Shown: piece by piece, positions 15,996 to 25,324 of the stretch
How the letters are laid out: every line of letters begins with the position of its first letter
How positions within the stretch are numbered: the first letter of the stretch is position 1
Source of the DNA: Alphaproteobacteria bacterium
GTDB taxonomy: Bacteria > Pseudomonadota > Alphaproteobacteria > Acetobacterales > Acetobacteraceae
Length of the DNA: 64,000 nt
Assembly: GCA_016869715.1 (NCBI GenBank)
Contig: VGDM01000003.1
Span: 1 to 64,000, forward strand
Direction of reading: 5' to 3'
Notes under the pieces: generated by a model
Databases searched by the model: none
What the model was told of the DNA's origin: nothing
Seen by the model: only the letters and a program-made list of their open reading frames with translations
Program-made: the position numbers and the translations under genes

Positions 15996-17218
15996 GCAGT
16001 AGCGCCACATGCCATGTCATTGGCGCCGGAGTCGCGGGCTTGGTGGTGGCACTACGGCTCGCAGAGCGTGGCCGCGCCGTGATGTTGCATGAGGCAACAC
16101 CTGTGGCGGGCGGGCGCTGTCGTGCTTTGCCCGATGGTACGGATAATGGCACCCACGCGCTGATGGGCGCCAATCGCGCCGCGCTGCGTTTCCTGACCGA
16201 TATCGGTGCGCGAGAGGGCTGGGTGGAAGCCGAACCGGAAGGCCTGCCGGTTTTTGACCTGGCCGATGGCAGCGCGCGGCGCATTGCCGCAAGCCCGCTT
16301 GATTGGCGCGATCCCGCCAAGCGCCCGCCGGGGCTGAGTGCTGCTGCCTTCACCACATTGCTGCGCCTTGCTTTGCCGATTGGGGATCGCCCGGTCGCGG
16401 AAGTGATGGCGGCGCATCCTGCGCTGTATCGTGCGTTGATCGAACCGCTCACGGTCGCGGCACTGAATACGCCGGGGCATGAGGCATCATCGGCACGGCT
16501 TGGCGTGGTGTTGCGCCGGCTAGGGTGGCCAAGGGCGGGCGCGGTGCTGGTGGCGCGTAAAGGGCTCGGGCCGGATTTGATTGCGCCTGCGCTCCACACC
16601 TTACAGCAAGCGGGGGTGAGCACACGTTTCGGGGCGCGGTTGCGCGCTATGACGGAAGCGGAAGGGCGCATCATTGCGCTGCATTTCGGTGATGACAGCA
16701 TCGCGCTGGAAGCCCGGGATCAGGTGGTACTGGCGCTGCCGCCCTGGGAAGTTGCGCGCATGATCCCAAAGCTGCGCGTGCCGGAACGCCATGCGCCGAT
16801 TCTCAATCTGCATTTCGCGCATGGCGGTACGGGGCCGGTGCGCTTCATCGGTGTGCTGGGCGGGCTGACGCAATGGGTCCTGGTGCGCCCGAGCGGCGTG
16901 AGTGTCACCGTGAGTGCGGCAGATGCTGAAGTGGAAGAACAGGCGCCGGATTTGGCGCCGCGAGCCTGGGCGGAAATTCGTGCTGCCGCCCAGGGTTTTG
17001 GCTTGCCTGGCGATTGGCCGGAAGCGCCGCCGGCGATCCGCGCGGTGAAGGAACGCCGCGCCACACCGCGCCATGCGGTTGGCATGCCGCCGCAACCGCC
17101 AAGGCAGGTGCATCGCAACCTGGTACTCGCTGGCGATTGGACCTGGCCGGGCCTGCCTGCCACCATTGAAGCTGCGGTGCTTTCGGGCGAGGCCGCCGAG
17201 AAAGCCGTGCCGCGATGA
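15992..17218 (+). CDS. hpnE: Hydroxysqualene dehydroxylase HpnE
   Basis: HpnE is the flavoprotein that reduces hydroxysqualene to squalene, completing the three-enzyme bacterial route. The 408-residue product has the FAD motif CHVIGAGVAGLVVALRLAERG, EATPVAGGRCRALPDG and NGTHALMGANRAALRFL, followed by LIEPLTVAALNTPGHEASS. The C-terminal LVLAGDWTWPGLPATIEAAV closes the FAD site. These are hallmarks of squalene-associated FAD proteins. It starts inside the end of the HpnC-HpnD gene (ATGAG), which supports joint function. Confidence 0.88.
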   Translation: MSSSATCHVIGAGVAGLVVALRLAERGRAVMLHEATPVAGGRCRALPDGTDNGTHALMGANRAALRFLTDIGAREGWVEAEPEGLPVFDLADGSARRIAASPLDWRDPAKRPPGLSAAAFTTLLRLALPIGDRPVAEVMAAHPALYRALIEPLTVAALNTPGHEASSARLGVVLRRLGWPRAGAVLVARKGLGPDLIAPALHTLQQAGVSTRFGARLRAMTEAEGRIIALHFGDDSIALEARDQVVLALPPWEVARMIPKLRVPERHAPILNLHFAHGGTGPVRFIGVLGGLTQWVLVRPSGVSVTVSAADAEVEEQAPDLAPRAWAEIRAAAQGFGLPGDWPEAPPAIRAVKERRATPRHAVGMPPQPPRQVHRNLVLAGDWTWPGLPATIEAAVLSGEAAEKAVPR

Positions 17219-18555
17219 CCCCTGCCGAAGCCCTTGGCGCCTTGCGCGCTGCGGAAGCGCGGGATGGCGCGCCCAATCTCAAGCAACGTCGCGCGTTATT
17301 GGCGGCACTCGCGCGCGCGGTGATGGCGCGCTCACATGACATCATGGCGGTGGTCGATGCCGAATACGAAGGCCGCGCGCCGATTGAAACCTTGCTCGCG
17401 GATGTGCTGCTGGTGGCCGATGCGGCGCGCTACGTGCGGCGCAATTTGTGGCATTGGATGCGCCCGCGGCGTGTGAGTGTGCCCTATCCCTTCTGGCCGG
17501 CGCGCGCGCGGGAGGAATTCGTCCCCAAGGGCGTGGTTGGCATCATGGCGCCCTGGAATTACCCGGTGCAATTGGCGCTGCTGCCGGCGATTGATGCCAT
17601 TGCCGCCGGCAATCGTGTTTGCGTAAAACCATCGGAAGCTCTGCCGCGCACCGCGGGACTGATTGCCGATATCCTACGCGATGCCTGGGGCGATGACGTA
17701 GCACTTTGCGTGCAAGGCGGCGCGGAAGTTGGCGCCGATTTCGCGGCGCAAGCCTGGGATCATCTGGTCTTTACCGGGAGCACCGCGACCGGGCGCAAGA
17801 TCATGGCCGCTGCCGCGCCGAACCTCACGCCTCTCACGCTGGAACTGGGCGGCAAATGTCCGGTGCTCGTGCTGCCGGGCGCGGATCTCAAGCGCGCCGC
17901 GCGCGATATTCTGGCGGGCAAGGCCTTCAATGCCGGGCAGACCTGCGTGGCGCCGGATACGGTGCTGCTGGTTGGGCATGGCATGCAGGCTTTCATTGAT
18001 GCCTGTCGGGAAGCCGGCATCGGCCTGCCGGAAACTGGCGTCATCAATTCAACGCGAGTTACCCAGCTTCGCCGCCTGATGGTGGGCGCCAGCCTGACCC
18101 CCTTGGCCGAGGGCGGGCCGGGCCGCCGCATGGCGCTGACACTGGCGGAGGCACCGCCCGAAGCCGCCATCTGCCATGAGGAAATCTTCGGCCCGATACT
18201 ACTTATGCGCGAAGAAACTTCACTTCAGCTAGCACTTGCCTGGGTTGCAGAGCGCCCCGCGCCCTTGGCCATCTATCTGTTTGGTGCAACGCCTGAGGAA
18301 GAAAATCAGGCCGCGCGCATCGCCCGCGGCAGCGCCATCATCACCGGGCGCACTGTGGAGTTTGCGGGTTTTCAAGCCTTGAGCTTCGGTGGATCGGGGG
18401 ATTCCGGCTTTGGGCGGCGCAATGGGCTGGCAGGTTTTCAAGAATTTTCCCATCGCCGCGCCCGCGTGAATCACGGGAAATTTTCCCTGTCGCGGTTATT
18501 CGATCAACCTCGTGGGAAAGCTATAGAAAGGCTTAAAAATTTTCTAGCCAAATAG
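17215..18555 (+). CDS. Aldehyde dehydrogenase of the carotenoid operon (CrtNc/AldH-like)
   Basis: Last gene of the operon. The 446-residue NAD(P)-dependent aldehyde dehydrogenase has PKGVVGIMAPWNYPVQLALL, the cofactor loop VFTGSTATGRKIM, the general base glutamate in LELGGKCPVL, the catalytic cysteine in FNAGQTCVAPD and EEIFGPILL. In C30 pathways such an enzyme oxidises the terminal carotenoid aldehyde to the acid before glycosylation. Resemblance to coniferyl-aldehyde-type dehydrogenases leaves other aldehydes possible, but the operon argues for the carotenoid. Its last 30 codons are noticeably AT-richer than the rest. Confidence 0.83.
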   Translation: MTPAEALGALRAAEARDGAPNLKQRRALLAALARAVMARSHDIMAVVDAEYEGRAPIETLLADVLLVADAARYVRRNLWHWMRPRRVSVPYPFWPARAREEFVPKGVVGIMAPWNYPVQLALLPAIDAIAAGNRVCVKPSEALPRTAGLIADILRDAWGDDVALCVQGGAEVGADFAAQAWDHLVFTGSTATGRKIMAAAAPNLTPLTLELGGKCPVLVLPGADLKRAARDILAGKAFNAGQTCVAPDTVLLVGHGMQAFIDACREAGIGLPETGVINSTRVTQLRRLMVGASLTPLAEGGPGRRMALTLAEAPPEAAICHEEIFGPILLMREETSLQLALAWVAERPAPLAIYLFGATPEEENQAARIARGSAIITGRTVEFAGFQALSFGGSGDSGFGRRNGLAGFQEFSHRRARVNHGKFSLSRLFDQPRGKAIERLKNFLAK

Positions 18556-18579
18556 ATTTTTCCCACCTATGCACATCTT

Positions 18580-19192
18580 ATGGTTGTTTTTCTCCCAACT
18601 GCTCCCGTAGCAGAAACACCTCGCCTTCGCATGCGATGCGTCGAAGACCGCGACGCCCCGGCCATTGCGGAAATGCTGACCGAAGCGATCAGCAAGCGCC
18701 TTGCCTCCTGGCCCATACCATTCTCCCCCCCCCGTGGCGGAGGAGAAGATCAGTTCAGCCCGCGCCGCGGCGGCGGAAAGGCGGTCCCTGCCGCTGGTGC
18801 TGGAGCGGAAATCCGATGGTGCGATTTGTGGCTGGGTCAGCCTGATCTGCGCAACAGGCAATGATCGCGTAGCGCTGACTACCTATTGGCTCGGTGAGCA
18901 GTATCAGGGCGAGGGGCTGATGCGTGAAGCGGGGCCGGTCGCGGTGGAATTGGCCTTCAAGCATATGGATATTGATTGCCTGCGTGCGGCGGTGCAGCCG
19001 GATAATGTGGCCTCACCCGCGGTCACTCGCCTCCTGGGCTTTGGCTCGCTTGGGGAAGGGCGTATTTGGTGCCCATCCCGCGGCATTGAAGAAACCTGCC
19101 TTTGTTTCGAAAAGCCGCGCCCCGTAGTGCCGGTCTGGGCGGCTGGGGCAGCGCTCGCCAAGCCGGATCTGGTGCGGCAGATTTCCGCCTGA
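18580..19192 (+). pseudogene. GNAT acetyltransferase frameshifted at a C9 tract
   Basis: The first frame (from ATG 18580) gives RLRMRCVEDRDAPAIAEML and reaches SWPIPFSPP. The coding sequence then continues one base out of frame as VAEEKISSARAAAAERRSLP and on through a GNAT core (AICGWVSL, LTTYWLGEQYQGEGLMREA, VQPDNVASPAVTRLLGFGSLG) to 19192. The shift coincides with nine consecutive C at 18725-18733, and eight would restore one frame of about 204 codons. As sequenced the protein is truncated near residue 94. This may be slippage, phase variation or a base-call error. The acetylation target is unknown. Confidence 0.75.
18725..18733 (+). repeat. C9 homopolymer at a frameshift
   Basis: Nine C in a row, exactly where the GNAT frame breaks. 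Homopolymers of this length slip during replication and are also frequent sites of sequencing error. Confidence 0.9.
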
Positions 19193-19313
19193 AGCCAGAC
19201 CATCATTGTAGTTGAGATGCGCATGGACGGCAGCGCCGCCCCTGCGGTATTCTTCCGTTGAAACGCTGGTGGCCCATCTGCCAGCGCGACCAAAACAAAC
19301 GGGAGAGGTTTTC

Positions 19314-20297
19314 ATGGCAGCATCGCTTTCGCGGCGCCGGGTCTTGCTAGGCAGCGCCGGGCTCATTGGCATCAGCGGCTCGAGCGGCGCTTTTGCACAA
19401 ACCAATTGGCCGGACCGGCCGGTGCGCCTGGTTGTCGGCTTCACCGCTGGCAGCGCCACAGATGTGACGGGGCGCATTTTCGCGCAGAGGTTTTCCGAAG
19501 CCTGGGGCCAACCGGTGGTCGTTGAAAACGTCGCCGGTAATTCAGGGGCAATTGGCGTTGATCGTGTCGCAAAATCGGCGCCTGATGGCTATACACTGAT
19601 GTGGGCGGCCAGTGCGGCGCTGACGATCCTGCCCAACCTACAACGCCTGCCCTTTGATCCCATGAAGGATCTGGCGCCGATTGGCATTGCCTTTGCCATG
19701 CCATCGCTTTTTGTTTCAAACCGAGACTTTCCGCCGCGCAATATCCAGGAACTGGTCGCCTATGCGCGCGCCAACCCGGGTAAGGTATCCTATGGCACGC
19801 CAGGTGTTGGCACGCCGCAGCATATTGCCGGTGAGCTGTTCTGCTATCAGGCCGGTATCAAGATGGAACATATCCCCTATCGCGGGGCAAATATGACGGA
19901 TGTTCTGAATGGCAGCGTGCAAATCGGCATTCAGAATATCGGCGCCGTGTTGCCCATGGTGCGCGATGGGCAATTGCGCGGCCTCAGTATCACCACCCTG
20001 CAACGTTCGACCAATGCGCCGGATATGCCGACCATGGTTGAGCAAGGCTTCCCGGGTTTTGAGGCAAGTTCCTGGTTCGGCACCATGGCGCCGGCCGGCA
20101 CGCCGCAGCCGATCCTGGATAGGGTGCACGCGACATCCCAGGCCATTCTGGTCGATCCCGCGATGCGGCAGCGCTTCAACGGGCTTGGGCTTGATATCAT
20201 CGCCGGCAATGGTGAACAGATGCGCGCCACCATCGCGAGCAATATCGAAAGATGGGCGAAGGTGATCCGGGATTCAGGGATCAAGGTGCAGAGCTGA
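19314..20297 (+). CDS. Bug-family (tripartite tricarboxylate) solute-binding protein
   Basis: A second TctC/Bug receptor, 327 residues. It has a Tat-type leader (SLSRRRVLLGSAGLIGISG, cleavage near FAQ), then NWPDRPVRLVVGFTAGSATDV, GQPVVVENVAGNSGAIGVD, SYGTPGVGTPQHIAGELF and FPGFEASSWFGTMAPAGTP. The ATG at 19314 follows GGGAGAGG; an earlier in-frame ATG-type start (19212) would put extra residues before the signal peptide. It is not a close copy of the protein at 3892. There are no transporter membrane genes beside it, so the ligand is unknown. Confidence 0.88.
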   Translation: MAASLSRRRVLLGSAGLIGISGSSGAFAQTNWPDRPVRLVVGFTAGSATDVTGRIFAQRFSEAWGQPVVVENVAGNSGAIGVDRVAKSAPDGYTLMWAASAALTILPNLQRLPFDPMKDLAPIGIAFAMPSLFVSNRDFPPRNIQELVAYARANPGKVSYGTPGVGTPQHIAGELFCYQAGIKMEHIPYRGANMTDVLNGSVQIGIQNIGAVLPMVRDGQLRGLSITTLQRSTNAPDMPTMVEQGFPGFEASSWFGTMAPAGTPQPILDRVHATSQAILVDPAMRQRFNGLGLDIIAGNGEQMRATIASNIERWAKVIRDSGIKVQS

Positions 20298-20304
20298 GGC
20301 AGGA

Positions 20305-20658
20305 TCAACGCGCCCAGACTTGCAGTCGGGGGCGGAAGCGCAGGAAGGCGCGGTAGGCGCCTTCCATCACCCAGAGCAAGGGCGGAAACCGCGCGGCCAA
20401 ACCCAAGGGGCGCAGCAAAGGTATCGCGCGCCACATGGCAGCGAAGGCCGCAGCGCCATGCAGCAATGGCCCATCACCTTCCCGGGCATGAAAACGCTGC
20501 AACAGTAGGGCCTGATCAATCGGGCAGGAAGCAACATCTGATGTTGCATCAATGAAGGCAATGGCGCCGCTTTTATCCAACCGACGCATGAGCGCGATTT
20601 CCTGCAAGCAAAGCGGGCAAGCGCCGTCGAACCAGATTGTCACGCGCGGGGGTTTCAT
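20305..20658 (-). CDS. DCC-family (DUF393) thiol-disulfide oxidoreductase-like protein
   Basis: A 117-residue protein with the defining DxxCxxC motif near its start (TIWFDGACPLCLQEIALMRR). It also has IDATSDVASCPI, LHGAAAFAAMWRAIP and the hydrophobic LGLAARFPPLLWVMEGAYRAF. The family is predicted to be thioredoxin-like, with uncertain partners. It converges on the Bug gene, 7 bases apart, and lies just downstream of tRNA-Leu on the same strand. Confidence 0.82.
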   Translation of the reverse strand: MKPPRVTIWFDGACPLCLQEIALMRRLDKSGAIAFIDATSDVASCPIDQALLLQRFHAREGDGPLLHGAAAFAAMWRAIPLLRPLGLAARFPPLLWVMEGAYRAFLRFRPRLQVWAR

Positions 20659-20703
20659 GGGGAGTAAGTCATGCTTGGCAGGATAATTTGCAAGTCCAAA
20701 GCC

Positions 20704-20786
20704 TGCCCACCGGGGGACTCGAACCCCCACACCCTTGCGGGCTGCGGATTTTAAGTCCGCTGCGTCTACCATTCCGCCAGGCGGGC
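20704..20786 (-). tRNA. tRNA-Leu (anticodon UAA)
   Basis: The minus strand folds as a class II tRNA. The acceptor stem GCCCGCC pairs with GGTGGGC (one G-U), followed by a D-loop with TGGTAGACGC. The anticodon arm CGGACTTAAAATCCG places UAA in the loop. A variable arm (CCCGCAAGGGT) and a T-arm GGGGGTTCGAGTCCCCC follow. CCA is not encoded. The frame of the decayed GT41-like gene upstream runs 21 bases into its 5' end. Confidence 0.95.
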
Positions 20787-22699
20787 CAGACCAGCGCTTA
20801 CTAGACCTTTTCCGCGCCGCGTTAAATCGCCCCTCATCCGTCCCCTTTGGCCCGCGCACCAATAGCGCCATGTTTGCCTCCACGCGGCCTCAAGCGCTCG
20901 GGCACGGGCATAGGTGGCGGCATCGCCCAAAGGCCCCAGCGATAGCCGGGCACGGATCGCGGCCAGCCCACCCGCATCCCGCGCAAAGGCCACCGCCTTT
21001 TCGATATAATCTGCGGTATCGGCGGCAATCCAGTCTAGTAGACCAACGGCACTCAGCAGCGTTTCGCCATTGCGTCTGATCATGCCCCCGCGCCCGCGTC
21101 GCGTCAGGGTGGGAACGCCGGAATGGACTGCCTCGGCCGTTGTGGTGCCGCCCGGAAAGGGGACGGGGTCCAGCATGAAATCCACTTTTGCATAGCGCGC
21201 AAAATAATCCGCGCGCGGGCTAGGCCCTTCCAGATCAAGCCGCGCGACATCGCCCCCCGCTGCCGCAAAACACGTGCGGAGTTTTTGCCTCGACGTATCC
21301 TCTCGCAATACTGCCGTTTTCAGCAAAAGCCACGCATCGCGCAGGCGGTTCAGAATTGCAGCCCAGGTGGCCAGAACCTCCTCATTGATTTTGGCGAGGT
21401 TGTTGAAGCAGCCAAAAGTCACATAACCCTTGTGCAATATTGGCGACGGGCTTGGCGCCACTGCTTCGCGCGGTGGTATCTAGCAGAGGTAACAGCCCGG
21501 CAGCCGCAGAGGTTTTTCGATATACAGCGCCTCATCTTCCGGTGGCAGCACCACAGCATCCGCGATCATCCAATCCATGGCCGCGATGCCATTGGTATTG
21601 GCGTAACCAATCCAACTTACTTGCACCGGTGCTGGGTGATATTCTATCACGCTGATGCGGCTCGCCTCCGTATGGCCTGTCAGATCAACAAGAATATCAA
21701 TGCCATCGGCACGGATTTGCGCGACAATCGCCTCATCGTCCAGCGTGCCCATAGACGCCAGGCATCGAAAACCCCGCGCAGCCTGGCCGTGGTGGCATCG
21801 GCGCGCTTGCCGAGATCATAGGCCGTCAGATCAAATCCCACGCGCTGATGCGCGGTGATCGCTGCTTCCAGAAAATACCCGACTTGATGCTAGCGAAAAT
21901 CACCGGAAAGCATGCCAATGCGCAGGCGCCGTTCTGTGTCCAGCACATTGGCAAAGGGTGCCGGGGCAGGGCGCGCGAAACGTTCGGCATAGGCACGATG
22001 CGCCGCCGCCACATCTGCCGCAGTAATACCCGGCAGGTAATTCAGCCCCAGCAACAAATTCTGCCAAGCAGGACGGCACAGCGGGTCTTCAGCAATCGCA
22101 CAGCGTTGCACTGCCATGGCCGCATCAATATCGCCTGATTGCTGAAAGGCAAGACCATAATTCACCTTGGCATCCGCGCGATCCGGCAGTTCTTCCGCAA
22201 CACGCGCCAGATGCGCAAGCGCGGCACTTGGCTGGCCGATACCCACTAACGTGGTGCGCAATTCACTCCGCATCAGCGCATCGCCCGGCGCGGTTTCCAG
22301 CAGCGCCTGCAAATGAAACATGGCGCAATCAGGCCGCCCGGCATCCCGCCACAGCCCAGCAACGGCGCGGTGCAACTCCTCCCCAGCGCCGGCGGCAAGC
22401 GCCGTCGCAATCACCGCTTGCGCGGCATCAGCCTGCGCGGGCAGCAACATTCCCACCAGATTGGCAGCGGCGCGAATATAGGCCGGGCGCTGGCGGAGCG
22501 CTTCACGATAGGCAGCCTCGGCCCCTGCACGGTCACCCGCAAATCGCAAGGCTTGACCTGGGTTGTTGCGAATTTCCGGCGCATCCAAACCAAGCGCGAT
22601 GGCGCGGTTGAACAGCGCCGCAGCGGCACCGAAATCCCGCGCATTCAGCCGTGCCATGGCCTGAACAAGCAGCGCCCCGCTATCTGTTGCAGCGCTCAT
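20766..22699 (-). pseudogene. Decayed TPR / GT41 (OGT/SPINDLY-like) glycosyltransferase gene
   Basis: Intact GT41-like proteins join tetratricopeptide repeats to an O-GlcNAc-transferase-type catalytic domain. Here about 260 residues of TPR (ALFNRAIALGLDAPEIRNNP, AEAAYREALRQRPAYIRAAA) reach LRIGMLSGDFR, then TAG at 21890. The same frame continues HQVGYFLEAAI and FDAWR, then loses one base near 21755. A third stretch has DGIDILVDLTGHTEASR, APVQVSWIGYANTNGIAAMD and LPGCYLC, followed by TAG at 21480. The rest (VTFGCFNNLAKINEEVL, DPVPFPGGTTTAEAVHSGVP) runs to 20766. Two stops and one frameshift make a functional product unlikely. The start overlaps the GGT stop by ATGA. Confidence 0.82.
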
Positions 22700-24396
22700 C
22701 CCGCAATTGCATAGGCCGGGCGCCGCGGATCGGCACCGGCGCGCACCAACCCTGATGCGGGGTCGGACATCACCGCCTCCACACTGCCGGCAAGCCAGGT
22801 GATATCAGGCCACTCCTTGATGTCATGCCCGCGCCCCGCCAGCGCATTGCGTGTGGCTTCGGGAATGCGCGTTTCCACCGCAAGCCGGCGTGGGAAATAA
22901 TCAAACGGCGCGAAGGATGACGGGAAGGCATAGGAGGAGACGCGCGGCGCTTCGATCGCTTCCTGCAATTCCATGCCGAAATGCAGCACATTCAACATCA
23001 CCTGCAACATGGCCTGAATCTGCACATCTCCGCCCGGTGTGCCGAAGGGCATCACGGCACCGGCGCGCGTCACTACCATGGCGGGATTCGGCGTCAGGCG
23101 CGGGCGCTTGCCGGGGGCCACACCGGCAGGATGCGCGGGGTCAGGCCGGCTTTGGCTGCCGCGATTGGACGGGATCAGGCCAAGCCCCGGCACCACGGGC
23201 GAATTCCAGGACCCATCGGAAGGTGTTGCGCTGAAGGCATTGCCCCAACGATCCACCACCGCAACATAGCTGGTATCCGCTTCAATCTTCGGCAGATCAC
23301 GCCTGACCGGCCCATCCGCCGCGCGGCCCGTACCCAGCAACGGCGGATACATCGCAGGATGCGCGCGCACCGGGTCCATTTCCACCACACGCGCTGCCAA
23401 ATGTGTATCCGACAGTAGCTGATCCAGCGGCACATCAATGAAGTCAGGATCACCGAAATGATATTCGCGATCCGCCATGGCCGCCTTCACGCATTCCGTG
23501 AACAGATGCAGATATTCCGCCGAGTTGTGTTCCAGCCCATCCAGCCCAGCGCGTTCCATGAGCAATAGCGCTTCCAGTAATGTCGGCCCCTGGCACCAAG
23601 GGCCGCAGGTAATCACCTCATGCCCACGCCAGCGGCGCGTGATGGCAGGTTCCAGCCGAGACCGAAAGCCGGCCATATCTTCCATGGACAGAAAGCCACC
23701 TTCGCGGTGCTGAAAGGCCACGATCTCTCGCGCGATGTCGCCGCGATAAAACGCCGCATGTGCCGCTGCCAACCCCGCAAGCCTGCCCTTGGATGCGGCG
23801 CGCTTTTCTTCCTCCACCATATAAGTCAGGCTGCGCGCCAGATCGCTTTGCACAAAACGCTCGCCCAGCTTTGGCGGCGCGCCGCCGGGCAGGAAGATCG
23901 CTGCATTGGATGGCCAGCGCGCATATTCCGCCAAATGCGCCGAAACACTTTCCGCGAGCAGCGGATAGACTGCAAAGCCTTCCGCCGCGTAGCGCATGGC
24001 GTATTGCGCGACATCGCCAAAACCCATGCTGCCATGGCGTTCCAAGGCCGTGATCCAGGCATCCGGCGCTGCGGGCACCACGGTGCGGCGTACCCCTTGC
24101 GGAATCTTGCCGCCATGTTCGCGCATGAAGATATCGGGCGGCAGAGACGCCGGCCAATGGCCCAACCCCGCGATGGTTTCCACCTGCCCGCTCGCCAGCC
24201 GGATCATGATGGGCGCAACCCCCGCCACATTCACCAAATCCGGCAGCAGCACGCCAAGCGCAATGCCGGCCGCACACCCGGCATCCACCGCATTGCCGCC
24301 GGCTTCCAGCACAGCATAGCCGGCAGAGGCCGCCAGATAATGCCCCGCCGAAATCGCATGGCGCGGGCCACTGAGCGTGGGACGGGAAGCGGACAT
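22696..24396 (-). CDS. Gamma-glutamyltransferase family protein
   Basis: An N-terminal-nucleophile hydrolase of 566 residues. The family pattern is clear: ISAGHYLAASAGYAVLEAGG, NAVDAGCAAGIALGVL, then after autocleavage the nucleophile threonine (Thr375) in DTSYVAVVDRWGNAFSATPS, and GTPGGDVQIQAMLQVMLNVL. Classical periplasmic GGTs have a signal peptide; none is visible here, so the enzyme is probably cytoplasmic and may belong to an acylase-like GGT subgroup. The start has GGAG upstream. It is the first gene of a unit with the decayed GT41-like gene. Confidence 0.85.
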   Translation of the reverse strand: MSASRPTLSGPRHAISAGHYLAASAGYAVLEAGGNAVDAGCAAGIALGVLLPDLVNVAGVAPIMIRLASGQVETIAGLGHWPASLPPDIFMREHGGKIPQGVRRTVVPAAPDAWITALERHGSMGFGDVAQYAMRYAAEGFAVYPLLAESVSAHLAEYARWPSNAAIFLPGGAPPKLGERFVQSDLARSLTYMVEEEKRAASKGRLAGLAAAHAAFYRGDIAREIVAFQHREGGFLSMEDMAGFRSRLEPAITRRWRGHEVITCGPWCQGPTLLEALLLMERAGLDGLEHNSAEYLHLFTECVKAAMADREYHFGDPDFIDVPLDQLLSDTHLAARVVEMDPVRAHPAMYPPLLGTGRAADGPVRRDLPKIEADTSYVAVVDRWGNAFSATPSDGSWNSPVVPGLGLIPSNRGSQSRPDPAHPAGVAPGKRPRLTPNPAMVVTRAGAVMPFGTPGGDVQIQAMLQVMLNVLHFGMELQEAIEAPRVSSYAFPSSFAPFDYFPRRLAVETRIPEATRNALAGRGHDIKEWPDITWLAGSVEAVMSDPASGLVRAGADPRRPAYAIAG

Positions 24397-24496
24397 GGCT
24401 GAACTCCGCAGATAAGGCGGTAACCCTCAGCCCGCGCGGGACTGGCGTCAACGCCCGCATCAGGGGAGAATGGCGCCACCCAAAGGAAGCCGCACT

Positions 24497-25291
24497 ATGA
24501 CCGAAACAGCCCCACCCGTCCTACTGGCCATTGATGCGCGCGGCATCGCGACCGCCACGCTCAATCGCCCACATAAGGGCAATGCTTATAACGCCGCCAT
24601 GCTGGAAGGGCTGATTGCCGGGCTTGATCAACTCCGCCCCGATGCCGCCATTCGTGGCCTGGTGATCCGCGGCGCCGGGGCGCATTTCCAGGCCGGGGCG
24701 GATATTGATTGGCTGGCGGAAGTGGCGGCCTATGCGCCCGAACCCGCCTTCGCGGCCTCGCTCGCGACCACTGAAGCCATGCGCAAGCTCAATGAATTCC
24801 CCAAACCCACCTTCGCCGTGATCCAGGGTGCCTGTTTCGGCGGCGGTGTCGGCATTGCCTGCTGCGTTGATGTGGCACTGGCCAACTCGGCGGCGCAATT
24901 CGGCATTACCGAGGTCCGCGTCGGCGTCGCCCCCACGCCAATCAGCACGCATATGGTCCATGCGCTCGGCCTCAGGCAAACCCGCCGCTACGCCATTACC
25001 GGCGAGCGTTTTGACGCCGCCGAGGCGCTGCGAATCGGCCTGGTGCATGAGGTGGTGGCCGCAGACGCCATTGAAGCGCGGCTCGCGCATATCATCGACC
25101 AGATGATGCTTTCCGCGCCCTCTGCCATTGCGGTCACCAAAACTTCCTTCCTGGAGGCCAATGGGCTGGTGCTTACCCCGCGAGAGGTCGCGCAATTGGC
25201 ACAGGAAGGCTGGATGCAGCGCGCTGCGCCCGAGGGCCGGGCGGGTCTGGCCGCGTTTCAGGCGAAGCGGCGGCCGGGCTGGTATCGATAG
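24497..25291 (+). CDS. Enoyl-CoA hydratase/isomerase family protein
   Basis: A 264-residue crotonase-fold protein. It has TATLNRPHKGNAYNAAMLEGL, the oxyanion loop GAGAHFQAGADIDWL, GACFGGGVGIACCVDVALAN followed by AQFGITEVRVGVAPTPIS. The second oxyanion segment has FGGGVG and the catalytic-glutamate region ITEVRVG. It most resembles hydratases of branched-chain acyl-CoA breakdown (methylglutaconyl-CoA or geranyl-CoA type), but no such operon is adjacent. The ATG at 24497 has AAGGA upstream. Confidence 0.85.
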   Translation: MTETAPPVLLAIDARGIATATLNRPHKGNAYNAAMLEGLIAGLDQLRPDAAIRGLVIRGAGAHFQAGADIDWLAEVAAYAPEPAFAASLATTEAMRKLNEFPKPTFAVIQGACFGGGVGIACCVDVALANSAAQFGITEVRVGVAPTPISTHMVHALGLRQTRRYAITGERFDAAEALRIGLVHEVVAADAIEARLAHIIDQMMLSAPSAIAVTKTSFLEANGLVLTPREVAQLAQEGWMQRAAPEGRAGLAAFQAKRRPGWYR

Positions 25292-25324
25292 CCCTGTGGA
25301 TAAATCCAAAACTTGTCCAGGTGC

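Noticed and set aside
9252-18555. A hopanoid gene cluster, suggested by hpnCDE-type genes.
   Set aside because: There is no squalene-hopene cyclase or other hopanoid gene in the operon, and the rest of it is C30 carotenoid-type chemistry.
20704-20790. A genomic island integrated at tRNA-Leu.
   Set aside because: No integrase, no direct repeat of the tRNA end and no change of gene style was seen on either side.
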